A stretch of DNA of 60,821 bases from DASPJL01 sp035628645 (GCA_035628645.1 DASPJL010000061.1:1-60821), one strand, 5' to 3'; shown: positions 8,680-17,500, counted from the first letter of the stretch. Made by a program: numbers and translations. The notes: generated from the sequence alone by a model not told the origin.

Positions 8680-9153
8680 CTATTCTCCATGATTATGATT
8701 TTCGATATTGGGAACAAAACCTTCTCTTAACTCTGGATGACTTATTCTCCCTCCCAAATGAGCGACATAAGCAAACAGGATAAAAGATAATACAGAGGCT
8801 ACCAAAACAACTTTCGGCATTATGACTGAAAATTTTCTTGGAAAATTAAGCAGTCCGGCAAGGGAAATAATTCCTAAAAATATGGCAAATACAAAAGATT
8901 TCTCCGCTATTTCCTCATGTTCGTGAATAAAGTCGCGACTTACGTGCTCAATATGTTCCACAACTTCTTCAGCCTCCTCACCTGAGAAATAGAGAGGAAG
9001 TGTAAAAATTAATACGGCAATATTTAATATGAAACCGGTTTTTATCAGAATGGAAGAATTCTTATATATTCCATAGCATAATATAGGTATAGCAATTAAA
9101 GAAATAATTAAAGGAAAATGATTAAAAACGAGATGGATTTGAGGAGCTGTCAT
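8680..9153 (-). CDS. Four-helix membrane protein (DUF2231-like)
   Basis: The 157 residues hold about four membrane helices (near residues 10-28, 36-54, 88-104 and 112-132). A His- and Glu-rich periplasmic segment (EHIEHVSRDFIHEHEEIAE) separates helices two and three, and the tail is GGRISHPE followed by a His-rich end. This layout matches the DUF2231-like family of Bacteroidota. The conserved histidines could bind heme or metal, but that is inference. It is a single gene convergent with rpe. Confidence 0.65.
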   Translation of the reverse strand: MTAPQIHLVFNHFPLIISLIAIPILCYGIYKNSSILIKTGFILNIAVLIFTLPLYFSGEEAEEVVEHIEHVSRDFIHEHEEIAEKSFVFAIFLGIISLAGLLNFPRKFSVIMPKVVLVASVLSFILFAYVAHLGGRISHPELREGFVPNIENHNHGE

Positions 9154-9252
9154 ACTTTTATTTTTTTGCTATTTACAAAATCCGTTTAATTTTTGAAAAC
9201 AAATTTTGAATACCTAAAAGATGACAATAAAATAAAGATCTGCTTTAGAATC

Positions 9253-9987
9253 TCACAATTCTAATATGAATATGGCAGGGTCAAAACCAGCGCGCATCAA
9301 TATCGGCTTTGAAACATTATATACCTTAACGCCCTTGGAAGTCTCGCCGCTTAAGGTCCCAATGTGTGCATGTCCATGGAAAGCTGCTACTACATCCCGG
9401 CGTTCCAAAGGTTCGGCCAGATAAGAAGAACCGAGAAAAGGAAAAATCTGCTCGGGCTCACCAACGATTGTAGCTGAAATAGGAGAATAATGCATTATGG
9501 CTATTTTTTTTAAATTGTCTCCATCAAGACGGGCGAGCGCCTGATCTAATTTGAGGGATTCATCCACCACTTCTTGTACAAAACTTTTGTTCATCTTTTC
9601 ACCCCACTTTGGTAACATATGACGATCAAATCCGCCGCCAAACCCTTTTACTCCTGCTATGCCTACCTTGCCCAATTCAATAGAATCACCATCCAGGATA
9701 TGAACATTTTCTTTATTGAGAATTCGTTTAATCTCCTCCTGCTCATCTTTTTCATAATCATGATTGCCCAAAACGGCCACTACCGGGATGGAGCAAGACT
9801 TTAATTCATCGCACAAAACTTCAGCTTCTTTTGCATATCCATGGTCGGTCAAGTCACCACACAAAAGCAGCACATCTGCCTGCTCAGAAATCTTCCTGAA
9901 ATAATCTACCCATTTTCCATGATCGCCTTCACCTACATGGATATCACCTACGGCTGCTACCCGGACTTTATCTTTATTTTTTTCCAT
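9253..9987 (-). CDS. Calcineurin-like metallophosphoesterase
   Basis: All metal-binding motifs of the family are present in order: GDIH (Asp15, His17), GDLTDHG (Asp45), GNHD (Asn75-Asp77), a lone His166 in MHYSP and GHAH (His206, His208). There is no signal peptide, so the 244-residue enzyme is cytoplasmic. It should hydrolyse a phosphomonoester or diester; the substrate is unknown. It lies 1 bp downstream of a nucleotidyltransferase-fold gene, so both are almost certainly on one transcript and may act on the same molecule. Confidence 0.85.
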   Translation of the reverse strand: MEKNKDKVRVAAVGDIHVGEGDHGKWVDYFRKISEQADVLLLCGDLTDHGYAKEAEVLCDELKSCSIPVVAVLGNHDYEKDEQEEIKRILNKENVHILDGDSIELGKVGIAGVKGFGGGFDRHMLPKWGEKMNKSFVQEVVDESLKLDQALARLDGDNLKKIAIMHYSPISATIVGEPEQIFPFLGSSYLAEPLERRDVVAAFHGHAHIGTLSGETSKGVKVYNVSKPILMRAGFDPAIFILEL

Positions 9988-9988
9988 A

Positions 9989-10729
9989 TTAAATACTCTT
10001 CATGGTGATCACTTTATAATTCCAATCCTTGATGTCGGTCATATATTGCGTTTGGTCAATAATGGGCCCCATACACACTTTCTCCCCAGGTATTGGAAGG
10101 TCATATTGTTCTTCCGCTCTTCTTATTAGTTCAATAAACAGATCCTGAGGAACCCTGTTTCGTTCGGACGGATATACGAACTGAAAATTGATCAAGGCGC
10201 CTAAAAGCAAATGCCAATGTTGATCAAATTTTTTATATAACCTGTTCCAATTCAACTCATTTCCTCTTTTTAATATAATATGGTTCACGTCAGCTCCGTC
10301 ATAACGTTCTCTATTCTGCACATATATCTTGCACCAGATCAGATCTTCAGCAGAAATAAATTTTACAGGCACACCAAAAAGTTCTCCCTCCGTCGCATGT
10401 TCATACCAGAAATCATCTACTCTGCAAATGCTGTTTACCGTATCAAAAATAAGGTCGATATAATATTCTCCACTGAATATTTTCGCCAGCCATCTGGCAT
10501 CACTGATTTCAGTTTGATAACCCTTTCCAGAAAAAAATTTGAGAATTTTAGTGTATTCGCTGGATTTACAAAATACATCCAGGTCTTTTGTATCTCGGTA
10601 AATCCCTGTATACTTAAAAAATGCAAATGCTCCACCCAACAAATAGGGAGTTTTGCTCTCATCTAAAAGTGCCAATGCCTGAACATAAAATGCTTCTGAC
10701 TCCTTTTTTTGCTGGCTAGTAAGTTCCAT
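9989..10729 (-). CDS. Nucleotidyltransferase-fold protein paired with a phosphoesterase
   Basis: The nucleotidyltransferase core is visible: GGAFAFF (residues 32-38), TKDLDVF with the two metal-binding acids Asp49 and Asp51, and a third acid Asp92 in YIDLIFD. This is the arrangement of minimal nucleotidyltransferases such as the AbiEii-like group. ATG 10729 is preferred over one at 10813 because the extra 28 residues look non-coding in character. Length is then 246 aa. The metallophosphoesterase follows after 1 bp. The transferred nucleotide and the acceptor are unknown. Confidence 0.7.
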   Translation of the reverse strand: MELTSQQKKESEAFYVQALALLDESKTPYLLGGAFAFFKYTGIYRDTKDLDVFCKSSEYTKILKFFSGKGYQTEISDARWLAKIFSGEYYIDLIFDTVNSICRVDDFWYEHATEGELFGVPVKFISAEDLIWCKIYVQNRERYDGADVNHIILKRGNELNWNRLYKKFDQHWHLLLGALINFQFVYPSERNRVPQDLFIELIRRAEEQYDLPIPGEKVCMGPIIDQTQYMTDIKDWNYKVITMKSI

Positions 10730-10855
10730 ATAGTGTAATTGTTCATATAAATACTGAAAAGCAAACTGAAATGTTATAAATAAAAAAATGGTGAAAGATC
10801 GGTTGTTTCTCATACTGAAATTCTTTTTAAGAAAATTGTTTAATACCTTTATTTT

Positions 10856-11245
10856 ATGAGGTTATTATTTCTTGTCTTTTTAGGTGGTGGATTAGGGAGT
10901 ATGGCCCGGTATATTTTGAGTAAAGTGATTGTTCAAACTTATTCCACCACTTTCCCTGTAGGCACCTTTTTAGTAAATATTATAGGCTGTTTCATAATTG
11001 GAATAGTGCTCACCTTACCTGAAAGATTTGGAAATATTACCGTTCCCTGGAAACTCTTTCTTGCAACTGGCTTTTGCGGAGGCTTTACTACTTTTTCGGC
11101 TTTTGCCTATGAGAACAACAATTTAATCCAAAATAGGGAGATTCTTTACTTTATTCTCTATACCACTTTGAGTGTCTTGGTTGGCCTTCTTGCCACTTTT
11201 AGTGGAATACTTCTGGTGAAAAAATTTTATAACACTTCTTGTTAG
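10856..11245 (+). CDS. crcB: Fluoride exporter CrcB/Fluc
   Basis: A 129-residue, four-helix membrane protein with the family signatures GGGLGSMARY at the N-terminus, GTFLVNIIGCF in helix two and GFCGGFTTFSAF in helix three. Fluc channels work as antiparallel dimers and export fluoride passively. The gene is divergent from the nucleotidyltransferase gene with only a short gap, too short for a fluoride riboswitch, and none is seen. ATG 10856 gives the canonical N-terminus. Confidence 0.95.
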   Translation: MRLLFLVFLGGGLGSMARYILSKVIVQTYSTTFPVGTFLVNIIGCFIIGIVLTLPERFGNITVPWKLFLATGFCGGFTTFSAFAYENNNLIQNREILYFILYTTLSVLVGLLATFSGILLVKKFYNTSC

Positions 11246-11374
11246 TTATCTTCTGATTCACAATTTATTACAAATAATTTCTGCTTTTTGCAAACGTTTG
11301 CAGCAGGATTTTTTATAGGATTATTTAATCATTACACGGATATTTGCGTTTTAGGAATATCATTAAAAATTACT

Positions 11375-11932
11375 ATGAAAAAATTTAATCCGTGGCATTC
11401 AGTATCAATAGGAAAAAAAGCGCCTGAAACTGTTCGAGCAATTATTGAAATCCCCAAAGGGTCGAAAGTTAAATATGAACTAGACAAAGAAAGTGGTTTG
11501 TTACTTTTAGATAGAATATTGTACTCAGCAGTACATTACCCGGCCAACTACGGTTTTATTCCACAAACCTACTGTGACGATAAAGATCCATTAGATATCC
11601 TTATCTTCTGCTCGGAAGAAGTGGTGCCGATGTGTATTGTGGAAGCCAAGGTAATAGGAGTGATGCGTATGATAGACGGCGATGAAGTTGATGATAAAAT
11701 TATTGCCGTAGCAAAAAATGATATGGGCGTAAACTATCTTAATGATCTTTCTGAACTCCCTCCTCATACTACTATTGAAATTCAACGATTCTTTGAAGAC
11801 TACAAAAAACTGGAACACAAGAAAGTAACTGTGGAAAACTTTCTGAACAGGGAAGCAGCTTATAAGATTATTGAAGAAAGCATTGAATTATACAAAAAGA
11901 CATTCGGCAAAGAATCATTGGAATTTGTTTAA
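11375..11932 (+). CDS. ppa: Inorganic pyrophosphatase (family I)
   Basis: The enzyme hydrolyses pyrophosphate in the cytoplasm. Active-site signatures are present: YPANYGFIPQTY, DDKDPLDIL and DGDEVDDKI, which carry the metal-binding aspartates. ATG 11375 (MKKFNPWHSV) is the natural N-terminus; a longer frame from 11288 adds a hydrophobic segment unlike the family. The length of 185 aa is normal. The gene stands alone. Confidence 0.93.
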   Translation: MKKFNPWHSVSIGKKAPETVRAIIEIPKGSKVKYELDKESGLLLLDRILYSAVHYPANYGFIPQTYCDDKDPLDILIFCSEEVVPMCIVEAKVIGVMRMIDGDEVDDKIIAVAKNDMGVNYLNDLSELPPHTTIEIQRFFEDYKKLEHKKVTVENFLNREAAYKIIEESIELYKKTFGKESLEFV

Positions 11933-12040
11933 CATCATTTCTTACGAAAGGTCTGTAATTATAGATCTTTTAATAATGCCTTTTCTCGATGGTTGGATTT
12001 TATTTCATCAGAATATTGAGAAAAACGATTAAATCTGGTT

Positions 12041-12245
12041 ATGGACTGGCAAAAGTATATAGTATCTGATAAGAAGGTCTTATTGGGCAAACCGACAATG
12101 AAGGGAACCGGAATTTTATAGAACATATTGTTGGATTACTTACAAGGAGAATATGACTTTGAAAATGCTTCGACAGTTGTAAATAAAACGCTATCCGACA
12201 AAGGAAATATTAAATTCTCTACAAAAAGGATTAGAACTATTCTGA
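12041..12245 (+). pseudogene. Relic of a DUF433 (antitoxin-like) gene
   Basis: The 382-bp gap after ppa has no intact gene, but ATG 12041 opens a DUF433 N-terminus: MDWQKYIVSD, then LLGKPTMKGTGI. A TAG at 12119-12121 interrupts it, after which the same frame gives NILLDYLQGEYDFEN. The typical end of the family (YPTKEILNSLQKGLELF, to TGA at 12243) is found in a different frame from 12192. One nonsense and one frameshift therefore inactivate it. DUF433 proteins are often antitoxins of PIN-type toxins; no toxin gene is seen next to it. Confidence 0.65.
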
Positions 12246-12314
12246 TCCCTGCATAAAAAAAACCTTTACAACCAATCTAAAAGATAGAAGTATGTATTCC
12301 TAAAACTTCTTTCT

Positions 12315-13139
12315 ATGAATGCTCAACAAACCCATAAATCAGATCCTCAAAATCAACTCAAACGACAAAGAAATTATTTAGTCAAAAGAATTGAAGATCT
12401 TCTTGAAGGACCAATGATTTTCCTGGGTTTTGTATGGCTTGTCCTTCTAGTGATTGAGCTTATTTGGACCTTGAGTAATTTCTGGCAGAAAGTTAGCCTG
12501 GCAATCTATATAATTTTCATTCTGGATTTTTTGTTTAAATTTTTTGTTGCGCCGCAAAAACTGACTTTTCTTAAGAAAAACGTACTAACCATCATATCTT
12601 TAGTCGTGCCCGCATCCAGATTTTTAAGAATTACAAGGGCATTCAGGGCACTAAGATTTTTCAGGGCTTCTCGTTCTTTAAGGCTCGTAAAGATAGTCGG
12701 GTCAATAAACCGTGGATTTCGTGCGCTTTCGAAAACGATGGAAAGAAGAGCTTTTGGCTATGTATCCATGCTTACTCTTCTTATGTTATTTATAGGGGCC
12801 GCGGGAATGTATGCTTTTGAAAAGGACATTCCGGAAGGATTGGATACTTATGGAAAAGCACTTTGGTGGACCGCCATGTTATTGACTTCCATGGGTAGTG
12901 AATATTGGCCTAAAACCACTGAAGGCCAAGCGCTTTGCCTGATCCTTGCTTTATATGGTTTTGCCGTTTTCGGATATTTTGCAGCCTTCTTAGCCACTTT
13001 TTTTATCGGCCAGGATGCTGAAAACAAAACTGCACCTGTAGCTGGTACTGATCAGGTTAAAGAAATTAAAAATGAAATAGCGACTCTAAGGATCGAAATT
13101 CAAAAATTATTGATTCAAAAAACAGAAGAGCAGAAATAA
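12315..13139 (+). CDS. Voltage-gated-type ion channel with atypical pore
   Basis: The protein has the six-helix plan of voltage-gated cation channels. Helices S1-S3 span about residues 33-100. An S4-like run of regularly spaced arginines lies at about 102-126 (RFLRITRAFRALRFFR). The pore domain is at 150-230, and a coiled-coil tail follows at about 244-270. The pore loop at 191-199 reads TSMGSEYWP in place of the potassium filter TVGYG, so ion selectivity cannot be assumed. Length is 274 aa. It ends 1 bp before the end of the convergent TerB-like gene. Confidence 0.75.
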   Translation: MNAQQTHKSDPQNQLKRQRNYLVKRIEDLLEGPMIFLGFVWLVLLVIELIWTLSNFWQKVSLAIYIIFILDFLFKFFVAPQKLTFLKKNVLTIISLVVPASRFLRITRAFRALRFFRASRSLRLVKIVGSINRGFRALSKTMERRAFGYVSMLTLLMLFIGAAGMYAFEKDIPEGLDTYGKALWWTAMLLTSMGSEYWPKTTEGQALCLILALYGFAVFGYFAAFLATFFIGQDAENKTAPVAGTDQVKEIKNEIATLRIEIQKLLIQKTEEQK

Positions 13140-13140
13140 C

Positions 13141-14271
13141 CTAAACCGGAACCGTCCTTGATAAGATCGCCACAAACACGTCAACATGATCATGGAAATT
13201 CAGGAAAACCTTTTCGTTCTCTTTTTTGATTTCCACTCCATTTATAAATGGATAAACATTAGATATTTTGTTAATAGCTATAGTTTTTCCTCCCGAAGCT
13301 CCTGTGAAAATTAACCTCTTATTTGTAAGATAAAGTTGGCCTTTGTCGACAACAGATAAATCATCTTCAGGTTTTATTGAAAAATTGTCCGCTCCGGAAG
13401 CCCTATAATCATATGCTTTTCGGTTTACCAGCGATTTGCCTTCTGCTTCAGCTTCTTCCATCCATTGACAGGTCGTCTTAAAATAACATATTTCTGCATT
13501 GAGCAGCGGTACATTTGCGTTGATCTCAGGTATTTTATTATTTTCAATCAACCAAAGCAATTTCATCTTATCAAAAGTTGATTTGGCTTGATCATCCATA
13601 TTCACTTCTAATCCGAGGCTTTTAGCAATTTCCCGAAGTTCTTTTTCTTCTTCCAGTGATATCCTGTTGTCAGATACTATTTCACTGAAAAAATTCTTAA
13701 AATAATCCTGAGCCAATTCAGAGTAAATCTTTTGGGCAGTGTCCTCTGAAATGGAAAGATTTCCTTTTAAATCTTCCAGAAATCTCTTCTCTTCGTCTGT
13801 TAACCTGCCGTCTGTCAGGGCTTTTTTTGTTTCTTCTGCATATACACTTTCGCTTATCAATGAAGTTATCTCCGATGTTTCTTTATCTGACAAATGTAAA
13901 ATTTTCTTCAAATGCTGAAGGTCCTCAAGCTCCACTTTAGTTAGTTTGCTGTCATCAAAACAATGCTGGAGGTATAATGTATAAAAATTTTGAAAGTGCT
14001 CTCTGTAGGTCTTTTTAATATTTACCTTATATTTCAAAGTGATTTCCTCGACCTCTTCTCCGGTGATACTTCTTAAATCCTTTGTGGCCAAAAGATTATT
14101 GATTTCTATAATGGCATTAAACTTAGGCTCAGATTTGAGGATAGTTTCGAAAAACGAAGGCGCTACTTTGTCTTTTAAGCTAAAAGGATTCATACTTTTC
14201 AATAATGCATTTATAACTATGAGTCTTACAAGAAATAAGATAGAAGGGAGCAATATAATTAATTTTTCCAT
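13141..14271 (-). CDS. Membrane-anchored protein with TerB-like helical repeats and a GRAM/PH-like domain
   Basis: The N-terminus is a single hydrophobic anchor (about residues 3-24). Residues 70-235 hold repeated helical units with the pattern LTDEEKRFLEDL and ISLEEEKELREIAKSLGL, which resemble TerB-type acidic helical domains. The C-terminal 100 residues (GQLYLTNKRLIFTG, then TIAINKISNVYPF) look like a bacterial PH/GRAM domain, a lipid- or protein-binding fold. Total length is 376 aa. Its role is unknown. The domain calls are from pattern reading alone. Confidence 0.55.
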   Translation of the reverse strand: MEKLIILLPSILFLVRLIVINALLKSMNPFSLKDKVAPSFFETILKSEPKFNAIIEINNLLATKDLRSITGEEVEEITLKYKVNIKKTYREHFQNFYTLYLQHCFDDSKLTKVELEDLQHLKKILHLSDKETSEITSLISESVYAEETKKALTDGRLTDEEKRFLEDLKGNLSISEDTAQKIYSELAQDYFKNFFSEIVSDNRISLEEEKELREIAKSLGLEVNMDDQAKSTFDKMKLLWLIENNKIPEINANVPLLNAEICYFKTTCQWMEEAEAEGKSLVNRKAYDYRASGADNFSIKPEDDLSVVDKGQLYLTNKRLIFTGASGGKTIAINKISNVYPFINGVEIKKENEKVFLNFHDHVDVFVAILSRTVPV

Positions 14272-14369
14272 TGAAAATATACTTTTTCTAAGAAAAAATT
14301 AAGTTATTTTAGCAGGTTTCGACTAAATAAACATTAACCGCAAGGGGATCTGAGGTTTTTACAAAGAAT

Positions 14370-14525
14370 ATGGAAGTGAAAAATGCACTAAGTTCATACA
14401 AAATCACCTTCTTTTCTGATTCAGTGCACGAAGACTTTACAATTGTAGCAATTAAGAAGCACATGAAAAGCTTATTATATTTCGAATTCCCCCTGGGATT
14501 GTCCAATTCCTCTATGTTCTCATGA
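14370..14525 (+). CDS. Possible 51-aa small protein or gene fragment
   Basis: Between the TerB-like gene and the response regulator the plus strand has ATG 14370 to TGA 14523. The product contains a mixed strand-helix pattern (SYKITFFSDSVHEDFTIVAI) and a hydrophobic end. It could be a short real gene or the remnant of a longer one. No promoter is evident and I recognise no family. Confidence 0.22.
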   Translation: MEVKNALSSYKITFFSDSVHEDFTIVAIKKHMKSLLYFEFPLGLSNSSMFS

Positions 14526-14549
14526 TTGCCTTTGTGTCGAATGGATATT

Positions 14550-14969
14550 TTATTCCTTTATACTATCTACACAGAATCCCATCCTTTCCAGAAGTTGATT
14601 CATTTTTTCGGAAGTCAAAGGTTTTTCAATAAAATCATTCACACCAAGGTTTTTTAGATCCTCATATTTTTTACCTGATAAATGGGCGGAATATATTACC
14701 GTTTTAATCTTATTTTTATTTGGAAAAGCAAGATCATTGAAGAGAAGCATGAACTCTTCGCCATCCATAGTAGGCATGTTAATGTCGACAATTAAAAGTT
14801 GAGCTGCTTGCAATTGTTCGGATTGAGATTTCAGGTACTCAAGTGCTTGTTCTCCTTCTGAAAACACTTTGATTTCCTCTGCAATTTCCAGTTCTTCTAA
14901 TGTTAATTGATTAAGGGAATTACTTATTTCGTCATCGTCAATAAGTAAAACGGTGTGTAGTTTTTTCAT
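14550..14969 (-). CDS. Stand-alone response regulator (receiver domain only)
   Basis: This is a CheY-like receiver of 139 residues with the acidic pocket Asp11-Asp13, phosphoacceptor Asp62 in LLIVDINMP, the Ser94 switch position in VIYSAH and the invariant Lys116 in FIEKPL. No DNA-binding or enzymatic output domain is attached, so it probably passes on a signal by protein contact. No histidine kinase gene is adjacent. Family identity is certain; its partner is unknown. Confidence 0.9.
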   Translation of the reverse strand: MKKLHTVLLIDDDEISNSLNQLTLEELEIAEEIKVFSEGEQALEYLKSQSEQLQAAQLLIVDINMPTMDGEEFMLLFNDLAFPNKNKIKTVIYSAHLSGKKYEDLKNLGVNDFIEKPLTSEKMNQLLERMGFCVDSIKE

Positions 14970-15112
14970 TAAGTGAAGGTTGACACAAAGATATGGATTT
15001 TTATCGTGAGCAACTCCCCATAAGTACGATCAACAGATAGAGAGAGAAAATTTACTGATATTTTCCAACACAGGTATCTTGTCGGAAATAAAATTAACCT
15101 CAATATTGCTGC

Positions 15113-16404
15113 ATGATAAAGTTATTTTGTAGGCACTGGCACACGCTTTTATTCACATTGTTATGTATTTCCCGATTACAGGCTCAAATCGATGTGCTGC
15201 ACTACAAAGCGTTGATTGAACCTGATATACAAAACAAGTCTATTAAAGGAAAAGTGATCATTTCTTTTTCATTGGTTGACAATAAGATAGAGCAGGTTTC
15301 TTTTAGTTGCAGCAGCTTAGTTGTTGATTCTGTACTTGGAAACAAAGCAGTTCCTTTTTATCAGGAAAATAATATCATCTACATCAAGACCCCAGGATTG
15401 AAAAAAGTGAATACAAATTATGAAGTTGAAATAATTTATCACGGCAAACCGGCAAGAGGAGTTCAGTTCTTCCCCGACCTCTCACAGGTATACACGATAT
15501 TTGGTTGGTTTGCAACAATGCCCCTGAGGATAAATCTACGCTTGATTTAAGTCTTATCGCTCAGGAAAACTTAACTGTAATAGCCAATGGAAAACTGTCA
15601 GGAAAATCAGCGTTAGGCAATCACAAAATTAGGTATGACTGGAAACAAAAACAGCCGGTTCCGGCTTACACCTTTGGTTTTGCTATAGGCCGCTATAATG
15701 AATTTACGGAACAAGCATCAGAAACCAGCCTAAAGTACTGTGCTGAAAACTACACTTCTGAAGAACTAGAGCAGATTTTTAAAGAAACCCCTAAAATGCT
15801 CCGTTATTTTGAAAAGCGGTCAGGTGTAGCTTATCCCGAAACCAGTTACACACAAATATTAGCAGAAGGCTCCAGTTCACAGGAAATGGCTGGATTGTCA
15901 ATAATCAGAAACAACTATGGAAAACAAGTATTAAACAATCCTACGGAAATTAATTTATCTGCCCATGAAATGGCTCACCAATGGTGGGGAAATCGGGTGA
16001 CTTGTAAAAACTGGAAACACTTCTGGCTTAATGAAGGCTTTGCAGTCTTTATGTCGTCCGCATACAAGGAACATAGGTTTGGAAAGGAAGCCTATCTCAA
16101 AGATATAGAAGTATACTACAATGCCTATCAGGAGGTAATGAAAAAGGGCCTGGATAAAGCTTTGGTCTTTGACGACTGGTCAAATCCATCACCCGAGGAT
16201 AGAACATTGGTATATTATAAAGGCGCTTACGTCCTTCATTTATTGAGACAGGAGCTTGGAGAAGATGAATTTTGGGGCGGAATTAGACGTTATACCCAAA
16301 CCAATTTTGGGAAATCAGTAAAAACCAGTGACCTTCAGAAGGCAATGGAAAAATCAACAGGAAGGAGCCTTGAACATTTTTTCTCTACCTGGATTTATAA
16401 ATGA
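15113..16404 (+). pseudogene. M1-family metallopeptidase split by a frameshift
   Basis: The first frame (15113-15550) has a signal peptide ending LQAQ and an M1 N-terminal beta domain. The second frame (used to 16404) begins around VCNNAPEDKSTLDL and carries the catalytic motifs HEMAHQWWG and WLNEGFAVF. The change falls near 15490-15515, where the first frame reads FGWFATMP and the other LVCNNAP. The whole span is 1292 bp, one base short of a multiple of three, which fits a single-base deletion. At about 430 residues it would be a short M1 enzyme. It is either inactivated or an assembly error. Confidence 0.8.
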
Positions 16405-16683
16405 CGTGATAGTGAGATGATTCACTGAAGTATAATTAAGTGATAAGTATTTGACCAAATTAAATTTCTTTACGCCCTTCTTTCCTTTGCTGATTATACA
16501 TTCCTAAGTAATTTTGCCCCTTACTAATAATAAAATCATTTCAACATATATGGCATTCTTAAATCATCGTTTTTGAGTTAAACTTTGGCAATTATATTCC
16601 TGGCAACAGATCCATTTTTTTAAATAATGCTATAATTTTCTTTCTGGAATCGATTTATATTTGAAATACTTTTATACGCCTTT

Positions 16684-17121
16684 TTGCTGAGCATTTCACC
16701 TTTTGGCGAGGTTCGCGCCGGCATTCCTTATGCTATTCTGAATGATGTGCACATTATCTGGGCTTTTATAATTGGCCTCATTGCGAATCTATTGATCTTT
16801 CCTTTGCTTATGTGGCTTATAGATACTTTTAGCAGTAAATTATGGCATCACCGTAGTTACAGGAAAGGTGTCGTAAGTTTATTTAAAAGAGCCAAGAAAA
16901 GCGTTGGTTCCAATATTCAGAAATATGGTTTCTGGGGTTTAATGATTTTTGTAATGATTCCTCTTCCCGGTACGGGAGCTTATACCGGAACAATTGCAGC
17001 GTATGTATTAAAGATCGAAAGAAAAAGAGCCTTCGTAGCAATTAGTATCGGTGTATTTATCTCTTGTTTAATTATGGCTATTGGTTCGTATTTCGGCAAT
17101 ATCGGTCTTGAACTTTTATAG
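16684..17121 (+). CDS. Small multidrug export protein-like membrane protein (COG2426), uncertain start
   Basis: Signature SPFGEVRAGIPYAI near the start and MIPLPGTGAYTGTIAA in the second half place it in the COG2426 family of small integral membrane proteins. Four hydrophobic segments are visible. The only in-frame standard start is TTG 16684, which cuts into the first helix. The reading frame continues upstream with good helix sequence (FEILLYAFLL) to a TAA at 16633, just after an in-frame ATG at 16627. The start may be non-standard, or the gene may be damaged. The export function is inferred from the family name only. Confidence 0.6.
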   Translation: MLSISPFGEVRAGIPYAILNDVHIIWAFIIGLIANLLIFPLLMWLIDTFSSKLWHHRSYRKGVVSLFKRAKKSVGSNIQKYGFWGLMIFVMIPLPGTGAYTGTIAAYVLKIERKRAFVAISIGVFISCLIMAIGSYFGNIGLELL

Positions 17122-17125
17122 AAGT

Positions 17126-17245
17126 TTAATTAATTAACTTCTCAACGTTTGACTTTATCAAAAAATAAGTAGTTCCAAGAAACATAAAGAAACAAGCAAT
17201 AATTACTGAAAAGATAAATTTAAAAAAGTTGGATAAAGTTTTCAT
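17126..17245 (-). CDS. Possible 39-aa single-helix membrane protein
   Basis: The 523-bp gap before terC contains a minus-strand frame from ATG 17245 to TAA 17126. It encodes a basic N-terminus (MKTLSNFFKF), one hydrophobic helix (IFSVIIACFFMFLGTTYFLI) and a short charged end. This is the layout of small membrane proteins. The stop lies within an AT-rich palindrome (GAAGTT ... AACTTC, 17121-17141) at the end of the convergent gene. The rest of the gap is AT-rich and holds a promoter element at 17493. Confidence 0.35.
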   Translation of the reverse strand: MKTLSNFFKFIFSVIIACFFMFLGTTYFLIKSNVEKLIN

Positions 17246-17492
17246 GGCACTTGATTTTATAAACCATAAATTACTTATACTTAAGCCTTTTATACTTTAT
17301 CATTTACTATCATTACTTTCTTATGTAATTTAAATCTTGAAAGTTTAACCGATTTTCTATACACTAATTACGTTATAGTCACAGCCTAAAACTTATATAA
17401 AATTCTAATTAAGTGTGTATCCGCTTAGTAAAAATGATTAAAAACATGATTTTACATTGATTTATTATGTAAACGTTTAAAATTGTTTAAAC

Positions 17493-17500
17493 TATCTTTG
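17493..17500 (+). promoter_or_regulatory. -7 promoter element upstream of terC
   Basis: TATCTTTG fits TAnnTTTG and lies about 145 bp before the terC start. No good TTG box is visible at the right distance. The long leader has no recognisable riboswitch; I looked for the manganese yybP-ykoY type and did not see it. Confidence 0.4.

Noticed and set aside
8609..8692. 27-codon plus-strand frame between rpe and the membrane gene
   Set aside because: It is very short, overlaps the end of the minus-strand gene and has no start context; a chance frame is likelier.
10814..10855. Fluoride riboswitch before crcB
   Set aside because: The gap is only 42 bp, too short for the aptamer, and shows no matching fold.
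14309..14506. 65-codon minus-strand frame between the TerB-like gene and the response regulator
   Set aside because: Composition looks random, and the opposite strand offers a slightly better small frame.
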